Source of the DNA: Listeria seeligeri serovar 1/2b str. SLCC3954
GTDB taxonomy: Bacteria > Bacillota > Bacilli > Lactobacillales > Listeriaceae
DNA length: 64,000 nucleotides
Direction: 5' to 3'
NCBI RefSeq assembly: GCF_000027145.1
Contig: NC_013891.1
Coordinates: 248,001-312,000 of the forward strand
Below the pieces are notes generated by a model. That model searched no databases. It had not been told where the DNA came from and saw only the letters and a list, made by a program, of their open reading frames with translations. A program made the translations under genes and the position numbers. Shown here in pieces: positions 28,996 through 38,230 of the stretch. How positions within the stretch are numbered: position 1 is the first letter of the stretch; every line of letters begins with the position of its first letter.

Positions 28996-29636
28996 AACGT
29001 GTAATATCATTTTTTGCATTCAAAGCGTGCATATTAATTTGCCATTTTGACTGTATTATTGAAATAATGCCGACATCTTTTAATTCTTTCAATTGAGCAT
29101 AAAAGAAAGCTTTAGACAATATACAGTAATTTTTAATAATAGTTGTACTGATAGCTTTTGGTAATGTGGCTAAACCGTCTACTATTTCAACATCAAGTAG
29201 CTTAACTATTTTTTCTAGAGCGAATGCTAGTTGATTTTTTTGTTTTGGTATTGCAAAAGTGATTTATAGTAGCCGTGTCGCGCAATGGTTTTCATAATAG
29301 TATACTGAAATCCAAAATTCTCAGGAAAAAGTGACAGAAAATATTCGACATCCTTTTTATTATAAAGTAGTATGTCAGATTCTGTTAATGTTTTATAAGG
29401 AAGTACAAGTGGATTCTCCTCGAAAATAGTATAATAACCCATAAAAAATTATCATTAAATAAAGAATAAATTTTATTTTTATCGAAATCAATATAACCCG
29501 CTATTACACCTGTTTTTAGGAGAATGAGGTCTTCTTTGTTCTCTGATGCTAAATCATTTAAAATAGTGTTCGCTGGAATGGTCATTTTAGAGCATTTAAG
29601 GCTATTTAAGTGTTTTGTAAATATAAATTCTAACAA
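28994..29636 (-). pseudogene. Crp/Fnr (PrfA-like) regulator with two frameshifts
   Basis: Three consecutive reading frames on the minus strand together make one Crp/Fnr protein of about 213 residues. It is homologous to the intact regulator at 36621-37292 (shared SLFPENFGFQ versus SMFPENFGFQ, and LPKAIST versus LPKAIRT before the helix-turn-helix). The first break is at a T6 run (plus 29444-29449 region), where an added T joins DNF to FMGYYTIF. The second is at an A7 run (about 29246), where an added A joins QNKK to NQLAFALEK. Both fixes are single-base homopolymer additions and restore the whole frame to a stop at 28994. It is either a recent pseudogene or an intact gene misread at homopolymers. 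The last codons overlap the acetyltransferase terminator. Confidence 0.8.
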
Positions 29637-29664
29637 ATTTGCCTTATTTCAAAGAGTACAAAAA

Positions 29665-30507
29665 TTATTTGCCTATCTTATAGGAAGAACCATTTCCTGT
29701 TACAACGATTGTTTTGTTTTTATCAGTGCGATAAACTTTCGCTTTTGCTTTTGTTAAGGTTTTAACGGTTTGTGAATTGGGATGATCGTAACTATTTTTG
29801 CCGACGCTAATGATTGCGTATTTAGGTTTTACAGCATTTACAAAAGTAGAGCTAGTTGCTACTTTGGAACCTTGTGTGCTTACTTTTAAGACATCTGCAC
29901 GTAGTTTCTTTTTCGCGTTTATCATATCTTTTTCAGCTTTTGCTTGGGCATCTCCAGTGAAAAGGAAGGTGTTTTTCTTGTAAGCTACATGGAGAACAGC
30001 GCTCCAATTATTTCGGTCAGTTTTCCCGTAGGATTTAACTGGTCCAACGAATTGTGCCGTTACACCTTTTATAGGCAATTTAACACCAGCTTTAGCATTT
30101 CTGATAGTTAATTTTTTCTTTTTCGCGGTATTCACAAAATTTTTGTATGCGGCAGTTGTGTTAGTAAATTTTGGTGCATACAGACTTTTGACTTTGATAC
30201 TATTCATTACTTCTGGCAAGCCGCCAATATTATCAGCATCTGGATGAGAAGCAATCATGATTTCGATGTCTTTTACTTTTTGTTTTTTAAGATAATTGAC
30301 AACTGTTTTCCCTTTTCCTTTGTTTCCGGCATCAATGAGGATGTCTTCACCGCTTGGAGCTTTGATATAAATCGCGTCTCCTTGTCCAACATCAATGAAA
30401 TGCACTTTAATACTTGGTGCGGCTGCTTCTGCCTGGATAGAGCTTGGAATAGCTAACCCAGTTACTAACCCAAAAACGAGTAATACTTTTAAAAACCCTT
30501 TTTTCAT
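29665..30507 (-). CDS. Exported ComEC-like metallo-beta-lactamase-fold hydrolase
   Basis: A 280-residue precursor with a signal peptide (MKKGFLKVLLVFGLVTGLAI, cleavage near AEA at 26-29). The mature part is a metallo-beta-lactamase fold of the ComEC/Rec2 type: IKVHFIDVGQGDAIYIK, then ASHPDADNIGG as the HxDxD-like metal motif, and LFTGDAQAKAEKDM. In ComEC the same domain is a periplasmic-side nuclease; as a free secreted protein its substrate is unknown, and nucleic acid is a possibility. It lies 17 bp after the Cof-type HAD gene on the same strand, likely one transcript. AGAGGGAGA precedes the ATG. Confidence 0.85.
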   Translation of the reverse strand: MKKGFLKVLLVFGLVTGLAIPSSIQAEAAAPSIKVHFIDVGQGDAIYIKAPSGEDILIDAGNKGKGKTVVNYLKKQKVKDIEIMIASHPDADNIGGLPEVMNSIKVKSLYAPKFTNTTAAYKNFVNTAKKKKLTIRNAKAGVKLPIKGVTAQFVGPVKSYGKTDRNNWSAVLHVAYKKNTFLFTGDAQAKAEKDMINAKKKLRADVLKVSTQGSKVATSSTFVNAVKPKYAIISVGKNSYDHPNSQTVKTLTKAKAKVYRTDKNKTIVVTGNGSSYKIGK

Positions 30508-30524
30508 TTGTCTCCCTCTTTCTA

Positions 30525-31343
30525 TTAAATAAATTCTTTAAGAAACTTGTAAACCCCGTCTGCTTCATTTGTGTCTGTAATGGTGTTTGCTGCGGCTTTG
30601 ACATTGTCACTGGCATTTTCCATAGCAACTCCAATGCCGGCATATTCCAGCATACCAATATCGTTTTCACCGTCGCCAAAGGTAATAATTCTTTCACGTG
30701 GAATATTGTAATGTTTTCCGAGCGCTTCAACAGCCGTTTTTTTGTCAGAATTAGCAGGTAAGATTTCCAAATTATTATGATGAGAAGAAAGAACGCGAAT
30801 CCCACTAGCCTCATTCAACGCACTGCGAACATCAGTTAATCGGGACGCATCTTCTTCGGCAACAACAATCGCATTTAAAAATTGGTGCAAGTTTTCATCA
30901 AAAGCACTGGAATCATTAATCGAAACGAGTGAAAAACGATCATGCCCTGTGTCTAATCGGCTTTTGTCAGCAAGGCTTTGGAAAAATGCAGGTGGTTCTT
31001 TTGTGTAAAATAATGTATTGGTCGAAAAGAAAAATAATGGTAAATCAAAATCGCGCATAATATGATAAGTATCGCGAATCGCTTTTTCTGCTAAGGTTGT
31101 TTTAAGAAGTTGTTCATCACGAATGGCTGCATAAGAGCCGTTAGAAGCGATAACGTGGCCAGAATCACTTACTTGGAAACCAACTTCGCGTGCGGAACGA
31201 TACATCCGCCCAGTGGAGATGGAAAAAATATGACCATCATTTTCTAATTTTTGAATTAAATCACGGGTTTTTTCCGATACCGTTTGATCTGAGCGTAACA
31301 ATGTGCCATCAATATCGGAACAAATTAAATATTGTTTAGTCAA
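30525..31343 (-). CDS. Cof-type HAD phosphatase
   Basis: A 272-residue HAD-IIB protein: SDIDGTLLRSDQ (Asp9, Asp11), STGRMYRS, a cap domain, and FGDGENDIGMLEYAG. It is a paralogue of the protein at 27506. The start is TTG 31343 (minus) after AAAAGGATGA. It is upstream of the secreted metallohydrolase gene by 17 bp, so the two are probably cotranscribed. The substrate is unknown. Confidence 0.88.
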   Translation of the reverse strand: MTKQYLICSDIDGTLLRSDQTVSEKTRDLIQKLENDGHIFSISTGRMYRSAREVGFQVSDSGHVIASNGSYAAIRDEQLLKTTLAEKAIRDTYHIMRDFDLPLFFFSTNTLFYTKEPPAFFQSLADKSRLDTGHDRFSLVSINDSSAFDENLHQFLNAIVVAEEDASRLTDVRSALNEASGIRVLSSHHNNLEILPANSDKKTAVEALGKHYNIPRERIITFGDGENDIGMLEYAGIGVAMENASDNVKAAANTITDTNEADGVYKFLKEFI

Positions 31344-31479
31344 ATATAATCATCCTTTTTAGTTAATAGCTTAAGTATACCATGTGCGAAAGGGAATAGT
31401 TATTATGATACAATAGTTTTATACATATTTTTTTCACTTATTAGCTTGTTCGAAATAATAAATGTAAGGAGTTTTTACA

Positions 31480-32451
31480 ATGAATGAACTTAATTGGGCA
31501 ATTATTGGCCCTGGCTCGATTGCACATCGTTTTGCAGAGGGAATGAAGCAACTAAATCGGGAAATTTATGCAGTAGGCGCTAGAAGTTTGGAGAAAGGTC
31601 AGGCATTTGCAAATCAATATGATATCAAAAATGTTTACAGTGACTTTGATGAAATGCTTACAAACCCGGAGATAGATGTGGTTTATATTGCTACACCGCA
31701 CTCTAACCACTACGAATTCATTATGAAAAGTTTGCATAATGGGAAGCATGTTTTGGCCGAAAAAGCTATCACTGTAAGTAGTGCAGAATTAGAAGAAATA
31801 AATACGCTAGCTAAAGAAAAAAGTTTAATTGTGAAAGAAGCGATGACAATTTTCCATATGCCACTTTATAAAAAATTACGTGAGATTGTGGATTCAGGGT
31901 CTATTGGCAAGCTGAAACTTATCCAAGTGGCTTTCGGAAGTGCAAAAGAAAAAGACCCAAACAACCGATTCTACAATATGGATTTAGCTGGCGGAGCACT
32001 CCTGGATATTGGTACATACGCACTTAGCTTTGCCCGTTACTTCTTAACTGAAGCGCCAAATGAAGTACTAACGACAATGAAAAAATTCGAAACTGGTGTG
32101 GATGAACAATCAGGGATTTTGTTGAAAAATAAGGAAGAAGAACTTGCTGTAGTATCACTTTCTTTCCGAGCTAAAGTCCCAAAACGCGGAATCGTCGCAT
32201 GTGAAGAAGGTTTTATCACAGTAGATGAATATCCACGGGCGAGCCGAGCAACGGTGACTAATACAACGACAGGAAAAGTAGAAGAAATTGTGGCTGGTGA
32301 AACAGATAAAGCGCTAGAATATGAAATCATTGCGATGGAAGAAAGTGTCGCAACTGGAGAAAATACGACATCAGAATTGACGAATGATGTTATTGCTATT
32401 ATGACGGATGTTAGAAATCAATGGGGAATTAAGTTTCCGTTTGAGAAATAA
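31480..32451 (+). CDS. Gfo/Idh/MocA-family oxidoreductase
   Basis: A 323-residue NAD(P)-dependent enzyme. The N-terminal Rossmann domain starts NWAIIGPGSIAHRFAEGM and has VYIATPHSNHYE and GKHVLAEKAIT (the conserved EKP-type lysine is here in EKA, followed by I). The C-terminal alpha/beta domain contains GGALLDIGTYAL. Family members oxidise sugars or related polyols; the substrate is unknown. The ATG follows AAGGAG. It forms a single-gene unit ending in a strong terminator. Confidence 0.87.
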   Translation: MNELNWAIIGPGSIAHRFAEGMKQLNREIYAVGARSLEKGQAFANQYDIKNVYSDFDEMLTNPEIDVVYIATPHSNHYEFIMKSLHNGKHVLAEKAITVSSAELEEINTLAKEKSLIVKEAMTIFHMPLYKKLREIVDSGSIGKLKLIQVAFGSAKEKDPNNRFYNMDLAGGALLDIGTYALSFARYFLTEAPNEVLTTMKKFETGVDEQSGILLKNKEEELAVVSLSFRAKVPKRGIVACEEGFITVDEYPRASRATVTNTTTGKVEEIVAGETDKALEYEIIAMEESVATGENTTSELTNDVIAIMTDVRNQWGIKFPFEK

Positions 32452-32452
32452 G

Positions 32453-32485
32453 AAAGGCCAGCCGATTCTGTCGGCTGGCTTTTTA
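32453..32485. terminator. Terminator between oxidoreductase and msmX
   Basis: AAAGGCCAGCCGA pairs with TCGGCTGGCTTTTT, with loop TTCTG. It lies between convergent genes and can serve both. Confidence 0.9.
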
Positions 32486-32493
32486 TAAGTATA

Positions 32494-33594
32494 TTAATCA
32501 GTTAAGTTATCTTCTGTTTCTGGATCAAAGAAATGAGATTTAGACATTTCAAATGCAAGTGTAAGTACTTCATTTGGTTGGTGTTCAGAGCGAGCATCAA
32601 CACGAGCAACGAATTCGTGCGTACCAACACGGCTGTGAAGCATGAATTCAGCACCAGTAAGTTCAGCTACGATAGTTGTTGCTTTGAAAGTATAACCAGG
32701 GTTTGCTTCAATTACGATAGGCTCATCATGGATATCTTCAGGACGAATACCGAAAACGATATCTTTACCATCAAATCCTCTGTCTTTAAGGAGTTTCAAT
32801 TTACCTTCTGGAACAGCGATTGTGAAATCATCACCGATAAAGTTAGAACCATCTAAACGACCTTTGAAGAAGTTCATTGCTGGGCTACCAATAAAGCCGG
32901 CTACGAACATATTCACTGGATGATCATAAACTTGTTTTGGTGAACCAACTTGTTGGATAACACCGTCTTTCATAATAACGATACGAGTTGCCATTGTCAT
33001 TGCTTCAGTTTGGTCATGGGTAACGTAAATCATTGTAGTATCTAATTGTTGGTGAAGTTTAGTAATTTCCGCACGCATTTGCACACGTAATTTTGCATCC
33101 AAGTTGGAAAGTGGTTCATCCATTAAGAATACTTTGGCGTCACGAACGATTGCACGCCCTAAAGCAACACGTTGACGTTGACCACCAGAAAGTGCGCTTG
33201 GTTTACGTTTTAAGTATTCTGTTAAACCAAGAATGTTCGCTGCATGTTCTACACGTTCTTTAATTGCGTCTTTTGGCATTTTACGTAATTTTAAACCGAA
33301 AGCCATGTTATCATATACAGTCATATGTGGGTAAAGCGCATAGTTTTGGAATACCATTGCAATGTCGCGGTCTTTAGGTGCAACATTATTCATTACTTTA
33401 CCATCAATGGATAATTCACCTTTGGAGATTTCTTCTAGTCCAGCAATCATTCGTAGTGTAGTAGATTTACCGCAACCTGATGGACCAACGAAGACGATAA
33501 ATTCTTTGTCGTCGATTTCTAAATTAAAATCGCTTACTGCAGTTACTTTGTTGTCATATATTTTATAAATATGTTCTAGTGATAATTGTGCCAA
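32494..33594 (-). CDS. msmX: Multi-sugar ABC transporter ATPase, MsmX/UgpC type
   Basis: A 366-residue ATPase with all ABC motifs: Walker [11 protein letters not shown]-loop, signature [14 protein letters not shown], Walker [13 protein letters not shown] and the switch His in [10 protein letters not shown]-terminal TOBE/regulatory part follows (about 235-366). Proteins of this kind energise several sugar permeases encoded elsewhere, and indeed no permease is adjacent here. It likely supports maltodextrin and other oligosaccharide uptake in Listeria. Upstream at about 33640 is a sequence resembling a CcpA cre site but imperfect. The start ATG 33594 (minus) has a GAGGCG-type site. Confidence 0.92.
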   Translation of the reverse strand: MAQLSLEHIYKIYDNKVTAVSDFNLEIDDKEFIVFVGPSGCGKSTTLRMIAGLEEISKGELSIDGKVMNNVAPKDRDIAMVFQNYALYPHMTVYDNMAFGLKLRKMPKDAIKERVEHAANILGLTEYLKRKPSALSGGQRQRVALGRAIVRDAKVFLMDEPLSNLDAKLRVQMRAEITKLHQQLDTTMIYVTHDQTEAMTMATRIVIMKDGVIQQVGSPKQVYDHPVNMFVAGFIGSPAMNFFKGRLDGSNFIGDDFTIAVPEGKLKLLKDRGFDGKDIVFGIRPEDIHDEPIVIEANPGYTFKATTIVAELTGAEFMLHSRVGTHEFVARVDARSEHQPNEVLTLAFEMSKSHFFDPETEDNLTD

Positions 33595-33857
33595 TTAACT
33601 TCGCCTCTTTCTAATTTTTTAACTTGTGTCCATTGTATATGAAAACGCTTTACAAAAACTATGGCAAATTGCACAAAGAATATTTTCATCTATTGGGCAA
33701 CTTGCCTAACTACCAAAAAAATAAAAAGAAGTAAAGGTGACAAAAGACCTTTTATGTGAAATATTTTTCATGCTAATTAATTCTTTAGTACCAATTCAAA
33801 AAAATCCTTAGATATTATTATAAAAAAACTTTATCTTGTGGTATATTATTATAGCAG

Positions 33858-33873
33858 ACACAATATATAGTTA
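33858..33873. promoter_or_regulatory. Candidate NrdR box before nrdD
   Basis: ACACAATATATAGTTA matches the NrdR consensus (ACACWATATWTTGTGT) at most positions, failing mainly at the 3' end. It lies 13 bp upstream of the nrdD start. NrdR boxes usually occur in pairs; I do not see a convincing second one, so confidence is limited. Confidence 0.45.
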
Positions 33874-33886
33874 GTGGGGGATTATC

Positions 33887-36037
33887 ATGTACGTGGAACA
33901 ACTTAATGAACAAATGGTAATAAAAAGGGATGGCCGTAAAGCAAGTTTTGACTTAATTAAAATTCGTAATGCGATTGAAGCATCCATGAAAGCAATTAAT
34001 TTAGAGGACGAACCCTTTTTAGAAGAGGTTTTGCTTGAGGTTGTAAGTGAATTACCAAACAAGGCAGATATGACCATTGATGAGATCCAGAATAGCGTCG
34101 AAAACACCTTAATGAAATCGACGTATCCTGATGTTGCGAGGGCTTACATAGAATATCGCCATGATCGTGACCATGAGCGTGAGAACATCACAGACATGCA
34201 CAAAAGCGTAGAAAAATTACTACAGAAAGATAAAACAGTCATCAATGAAAATGCCAATAAAGATGCAACAGTATTTAATACACAACGAGATTTGACAGCA
34301 GGAGCCGTAGCCAAAAGTTATGCCTTAAAATATATGCTACCAAAACATGTGTCTAATGCACATCTAAAAGGAGAAATTCATTTTCACGATTTAGATTACA
34401 GCCCGTATCATGCAATGACTAATTGTTGCTTAATTGATATCGAAGGCATGTTATCGAAAGGATTTACAATTGGTAATGCCAATGTAGAAAGTCCGAAGTC
34501 AATCCAAACCGCAACAGCGCAAATCGCTCAAATCATCGCCAATGTTGCCAGCTCTCAGTATGGTGGTTGCTCGGTAGATAGAATTGATGAAGTTTTATCG
34601 GTATATGCTCGCTTGAATTTTGAAAAACATCAAAAAGATGCAGCTGAATGGGTTGTTCCAGAAAAACAAGAAGGCTATGCAGAAGAAAAAACGCGTAAAG
34701 ATATTTATGATGCAATGCAAAGTCTTGAGTACGAAATAAATACTTTATATACAAGTAATGGACAAACACCTTTTGTAACGCTAGGGTTTGGTCTTGGAAA
34801 AGATTGGTTTGCACGCGAAATTCAAAAAGCAATCTTAAAAGTTCGTATTGGTGGCGTTGGTAAAGATAAACATACTGCTATTTTTCCGAAATTAGTATTT
34901 TCTATTCGTCGGGGAACAAACTTAAATGCAGCAGATCCTAACTACGATATTAAACAGTTAGCGCTAGAATGTTCTTCTAAACGGATGTATCCGGATGTAT
35001 TAAATTATGATACGCTCGTTCGTCTCACAGGTGATTTCAAAGTGCCAATGGGTTGCCGTTCGTTTTTACCAGCTTGGATTAATGAAAACGGAGAACATGT
35101 AAATGCGGGAAGAAACAACCTCGGTGTAGTAACGCTTAATATTCCGCGAATTGCGATCCAAAGTGGTGGCGATAAAGAACGTTTCTGGGAAATTTTCCAT
35201 GACCGGATGAAAACAGTCAAAGATGCGCTACTTTTCCGTTTAAACCGTGTGCGCCAAGCTCGTCCAGAAAATGCACCAATTTTATATAAATATGGCGCTT
35301 TTGGCAAACGACTACAAGATGGCGAAAATGTTGATCAACTTTTCAATAAAGAACGCTCGACTATTTCAATCGGATATATCGGCCTTTATGAAGCAGCGAC
35401 TGTATTCTATGGTGGCGAATGGGAAGGCGATACAGCGGCAAAAGACTTCACCTTAAATATCCTAAAAGAATTAAAAGCATATGCAGACAATTGGAAAGAT
35501 GAGTATGGCTATTGGTTTAGTGTTTACTCCACTCCAAGTGAAAGTTTGACAGACCGTTTTAATCGTTTAGATAAAGAAAAATATGGCGTAATTAAAGACA
35601 TCACTGATAAAGATTATTATCAAAACTCTTTCCATTATGATGTACGTAAAAAAATCACTCCATTTGAAAAAATTGATTTTGAAAAAGATTATCCGGAGTA
35701 TTGTTCTGGTGGCTTTATTCATTATTGTGAGTATCCAAAAATGGTGCATAATACGAAAGCACTTGAAGCTGTGTGGGATTATTCTTATGACCGTGTTGCT
35801 TATCTTGGTACTAATACACCAATTGATAAATGTTATGAGTGTGATTTTGAAGGCGAATTTGTACCGACTGAGGAAGGATTTAAATGTCCTAGTTGTGGAA
35901 ATACCGACCCTGAAAAAGCAGACGTAGTAAAACGTACATGTGGTTACTTAGGTAATCCAATGAAGCGTCCAATGGTTCATGGACGTCACGTGGAAATCAG
36001 CAATCGTGTGAAACATATGGAGAACTTAGGTGAATAA
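33887..36037 (+). CDS. nrdD: Anaerobic (class III) ribonucleotide reductase, large subunit
   Basis: A 716-residue glycyl-radical enzyme that makes deoxynucleotides without oxygen. An N-terminal ATP-cone is seen (VIKRDGRKASFDLIKIRNAI), then the catalytic barrel. The C-terminal zinc site has Cys649, Cys652, Cys667 and Cys670. The radical glycine is Gly686 in RTCGYLGNP. It is complete and of normal length. The radical is generated by NrdG, encoded with an 8-bp overlap. The upstream AT-rich region has a candidate NrdR box. Confidence 0.96.
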   Translation: MYVEQLNEQMVIKRDGRKASFDLIKIRNAIEASMKAINLEDEPFLEEVLLEVVSELPNKADMTIDEIQNSVENTLMKSTYPDVARAYIEYRHDRDHERENITDMHKSVEKLLQKDKTVINENANKDATVFNTQRDLTAGAVAKSYALKYMLPKHVSNAHLKGEIHFHDLDYSPYHAMTNCCLIDIEGMLSKGFTIGNANVESPKSIQTATAQIAQIIANVASSQYGGCSVDRIDEVLSVYARLNFEKHQKDAAEWVVPEKQEGYAEEKTRKDIYDAMQSLEYEINTLYTSNGQTPFVTLGFGLGKDWFAREIQKAILKVRIGGVGKDKHTAIFPKLVFSIRRGTNLNAADPNYDIKQLALECSSKRMYPDVLNYDTLVRLTGDFKVPMGCRSFLPAWINENGEHVNAGRNNLGVVTLNIPRIAIQSGGDKERFWEIFHDRMKTVKDALLFRLNRVRQARPENAPILYKYGAFGKRLQDGENVDQLFNKERSTISIGYIGLYEAATVFYGGEWEGDTAAKDFTLNILKELKAYADNWKDEYGYWFSVYSTPSESLTDRFNRLDKEKYGVIKDITDKDYYQNSFHYDVRKKITPFEKIDFEKDYPEYCSGGFIHYCEYPKMVHNTKALEAVWDYSYDRVAYLGTNTPIDKCYECDFEGEFVPTEEGFKCPSCGNTDPEKADVVKRTCGYLGNPMKRPMVHGRHVEISNRVKHMENLGE

Positions 36038-36581
36038 TCCAAAACCGTGCGAATGGAAGTCGACTGAATTATCCAGAGGGTATATCGCTGACTATAAATC
36101 ATTCAACTTTGTGGACGGGGAAGGTGTTCGGTGCAGTTTATATGTGTCCGGATGTCCTTTCCACTGCGAAGGTTGTTATAATAAAGCCGCACAATCTTTT
36201 AAGTACGGCAAACCTTACACGAAAGAATTAGAAGACGATATCCTAAAAGATATTGGGCATGAGAGTGTTCAAGGATTAACACTTCTTGGCGGAGAACCAT
36301 TTTTAAATACCGCCACATGTTTATCGGTCGTTAAACGAATTCGGACAACATATGGACATGCGAAAGATATTTGGTCATGGACAGGCTACACTTGGGACGA
36401 AATGATGCAAGAAACGGATGACAAGCTAGAATTGTTGTCGCTGATAGATGTACTTGTAGATGGTCGTTTTGAACAAAAACTGTTTGACCCTAATTTAGCC
36501 TTCCGAGGTTCTAGTAACCAACGAATTATTGATGTCCAAAAATCACTGAGCCAAAATGAAGTTGTACTATATCAGCTATAA
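36030..36581 (+). CDS. nrdG: Anaerobic ribonucleotide reductase activating protein
   Basis: A 183-residue radical SAM protein. GCPFHCEGC gives the CxxxCxxC iron-sulfur site (Cys42, Cys46, Cys49), and LTLLGGEPF gives the SAM-binding GGE. It creates the glycyl radical on NrdD. GTG 36030 overlaps the nrdD end by 8 bp, with GGAG at 7 bp, so translation is coupled. The gene ends in a terminator stem that begins at its stop codon. Confidence 0.95.
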   Translation: MNNPKPCEWKSTELSRGYIADYKSFNFVDGEGVRCSLYVSGCPFHCEGCYNKAAQSFKYGKPYTKELEDDILKDIGHESVQGLTLLGGEPFLNTATCLSVVKRIRTTYGHAKDIWSWTGYTWDEMMQETDDKLELLSLIDVLVDGRFEQKLFDPNLAFRGSSNQRIIDVQKSLSQNEVVLYQL

Positions 36582-36618
36582 AAAAGAAGCTTTCTACCAG
36601 CAGAAAGCTTCTTTTTCT
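36580..36618. terminator. Bidirectional terminator after nrdG
   Basis: A perfect 15-bp stem AAAAAGAAGCTTTCT/AGAAAGCTTCTTTTT with a 6-nt loop, between convergent nrdG and the Crp/Fnr gene. Confidence 0.92.
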
Positions 36619-36620
36619 TT

Positions 36621-37292
36621 TTAATTTTCCTCGCCATGTGTCTTAACATATTCATATAATTCACTATCATGAACAATCCAGCAATTATCTGTTTTCTCGA
36701 TTTTTCCTTGCTCTGTCAAAAGTGCAAGCTGTTTATAAAAACTACTTTTAGAAAGACCACTATAAGCAGCAATTACTTTTGTGCGAATTGCTTTAGGTAG
36801 CATAACGCTATTAGGCTCCAGCGGTTCTCCGTGGAATTTCCCAATATTTGAAAAAGAAAGTTCTAATTTATTCGCAGGAATGCAGTCGCTGAGAAGGCTC
36901 TTGAGAAAAGAGTGTCTACTTATTTCCTTCATGATGAAAAACTGAAATCCAAAATTTTCAGGGAACATGGAAAGGAAATATTCTAGGTCACTAAAGGAGT
37001 ATTTATAGATTACACATTCTGAAAGAGTTTTGAATGTGAATTTTTGTGTATTTAGTTCCAATAAGTTTGAGTAATTAATGAATGATCCTTTGCCTAAAAT
37101 GGTGTAAATACTTGTTGCTTCTTGACCTAAAGAAGTAGCGACATAACCATCAATTATCAGGTAAACATAGTGCGCTGACATTTCTTTATTATCAATTAGT
37201 TGTGTACGCTTCGGAATAATAATTTTTTCAAAGTTAATATTCCCTTTTTCGGAAAGTTGGATGAATTGTTGATAATTAAATATAGTCTTCAT
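36621..37292 (-). CDS. Crp/Fnr-family regulator (PrfA-like)
   Basis: A 223-residue protein with a cyclic-nucleotide-binding-like beta-barrel (about 20-115, HYVYLIIDGYVATSLGQEAT), a dimer helix region (SMFPENFGFQFFIMKEISRH) and a C-terminal winged helix (SGLSKSSFYKQLALLTEQGK). Listeria encode many such PrfA-like proteins; the ligand and targets are unknown here. A homologous, frameshifted copy is at 28994-29636. It is transcribed opposite nrdDG and upstream of nothing obvious on its strand. An AAGGAG site precedes the ATG. Confidence 0.87.
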   Translation of the reverse strand: MKTIFNYQQFIQLSEKGNINFEKIIIPKRTQLIDNKEMSAHYVYLIIDGYVATSLGQEATSIYTILGKGSFINYSNLLELNTQKFTFKTLSECVIYKYSFSDLEYFLSMFPENFGFQFFIMKEISRHSFLKSLLSDCIPANKLELSFSNIGKFHGEPLEPNSVMLPKAIRTKVIAAYSGLSKSSFYKQLALLTEQGKIEKTDNCWIVHDSELYEYVKTHGEEN

Positions 37293-37351
37293 TTAAAGGA
37301 CTCCTTGCTTTTTTTTGTCTTAATATGATTGTATAACAAGTTTTCGCCTCT

Positions 37352-38131
37352 CTAGTATAACTCAGGACGTCGGTCTGTGAAAATAGGAATTATTCCTCTA
37401 GTCTCTGCAACGAGGTTTAAGTCGATTTCAGCATAGAGATTACCTTCTTCCTCGCCTGCGTTAGCGATGATATTCCCAAGCGGATCAATAACGAGTGAAT
37501 GCCCATTGAAATGATTTTGTGGATCGTCACCAACACGGTTCACGGCTACAACAAAAGCCTGATTCTCAATCGCACGAGCAATTAATAGTTGTTCCCACTG
37601 CACAATTCTTTCAGCCGGCCACTGAGCAGAAACAAATAGTACTTCCGATCCTTCAGAAGTATGTTTCCTTATCCACTCGGGAAATCTAACGTCATAACAA
37701 ATAAATCCAGCACAAGAAACATCATTTAGTCTGAATAAATTAGTGTCATTACCTGGTTCTATAAATAAATGCTCATTCATAAGTTGGAATAGGTGGACTT
37801 TCTTATAAGAAGAAAGTAGACTACCGTAACGATCGAATGCATACATTGTATTAGAAAATTTATTTCTTTCTGAAATGGCTACAGAACCACCAATAATCGC
37901 TATTTGATGTTTTTCAGCAAGGCCAGATAAGAAGTCTTTCGTGCGTTCGCCATTTAAGTCGGCAAGGCCAGCTAATTCGTTTAAAGCATAGCCAGTATTC
38001 CACATTTCAGGTAAAATTGCAACATCTGCCCCATTTTTTGCTGCTTCAGTGATAGCTTTTTCCATTCGCGCATAATTTGCGTCTGGATATTTAAAAGCTA
38101 CATCTGTTTGACATAATGCTAACTTCCACAT
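37352..38131 (-). CDS. mtnU: Carbon-nitrogen hydrolase, MtnU-like omega-amidase
   Basis: A 259-residue nitrilase-fold protein. The Glu-Lys-Cys triad is Glu42 (LPEMWNTGY), Lys111 (YKKVHLF) and Cys145 (GFICYDVRFPEWIRKHT). It is close along its whole length to Bacillus MtnU (YkrU) as I recall it. MtnU is linked to methionine salvage, probably hydrolysing the omega-amide of ketoglutaramate or ketomethionine-type products. Its neighbours, metQNI and an MtnE-like aminotransferase, support that role. GGGAGCG precedes the ATG. Confidence 0.85.
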   Translation of the reverse strand: MWKLALCQTDVAFKYPDANYARMEKAITEAAKNGADVAILPEMWNTGYALNELAGLADLNGERTKDFLSGLAEKHQIAIIGGSVAISERNKFSNTMYAFDRYGSLLSSYKKVHLFQLMNEHLFIEPGNDTNLFRLNDVSCAGFICYDVRFPEWIRKHTSEGSEVLFVSAQWPAERIVQWEQLLIARAIENQAFVVAVNRVGDDPQNHFNGHSLVIDPLGNIIANAGEEEGNLYAEIDLNLVAETRGIIPIFTDRRPELY

Positions 38132-38173
38132 GTCTTTTCGCTCCCTTTTCCCCTTTTTCTTTTAAAAATAACA

Positions 38174-38221
38174 TAAGCTTGGCGATAGGTCTATTTTTAG
38201 ACCACTTTTCGCCAAGCTTTA
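38174..38221 (-). terminator. Hairpin between metI and mtnU
   Basis: AAGCTTGGCGA (38175-38185) pairs with TCGCCAAGCTT (38209-38219), with further inner pairing GGTCTA/TAGACC. On the minus strand only a weak T-rich tail follows, so termination may be partial and mtnU may be cotranscribed with met genes. Confidence 0.6.
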
Positions 38222-38230
38222 AATATGGAA

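Noticed and set aside
33640-33655. TGAAAACGCTTTACA upstream of msmX as a CcpA cre site
   Set aside because: The centre matches, but one extra base breaks the symmetry and the 3' CA is out of register, so I did not list it as a feature.
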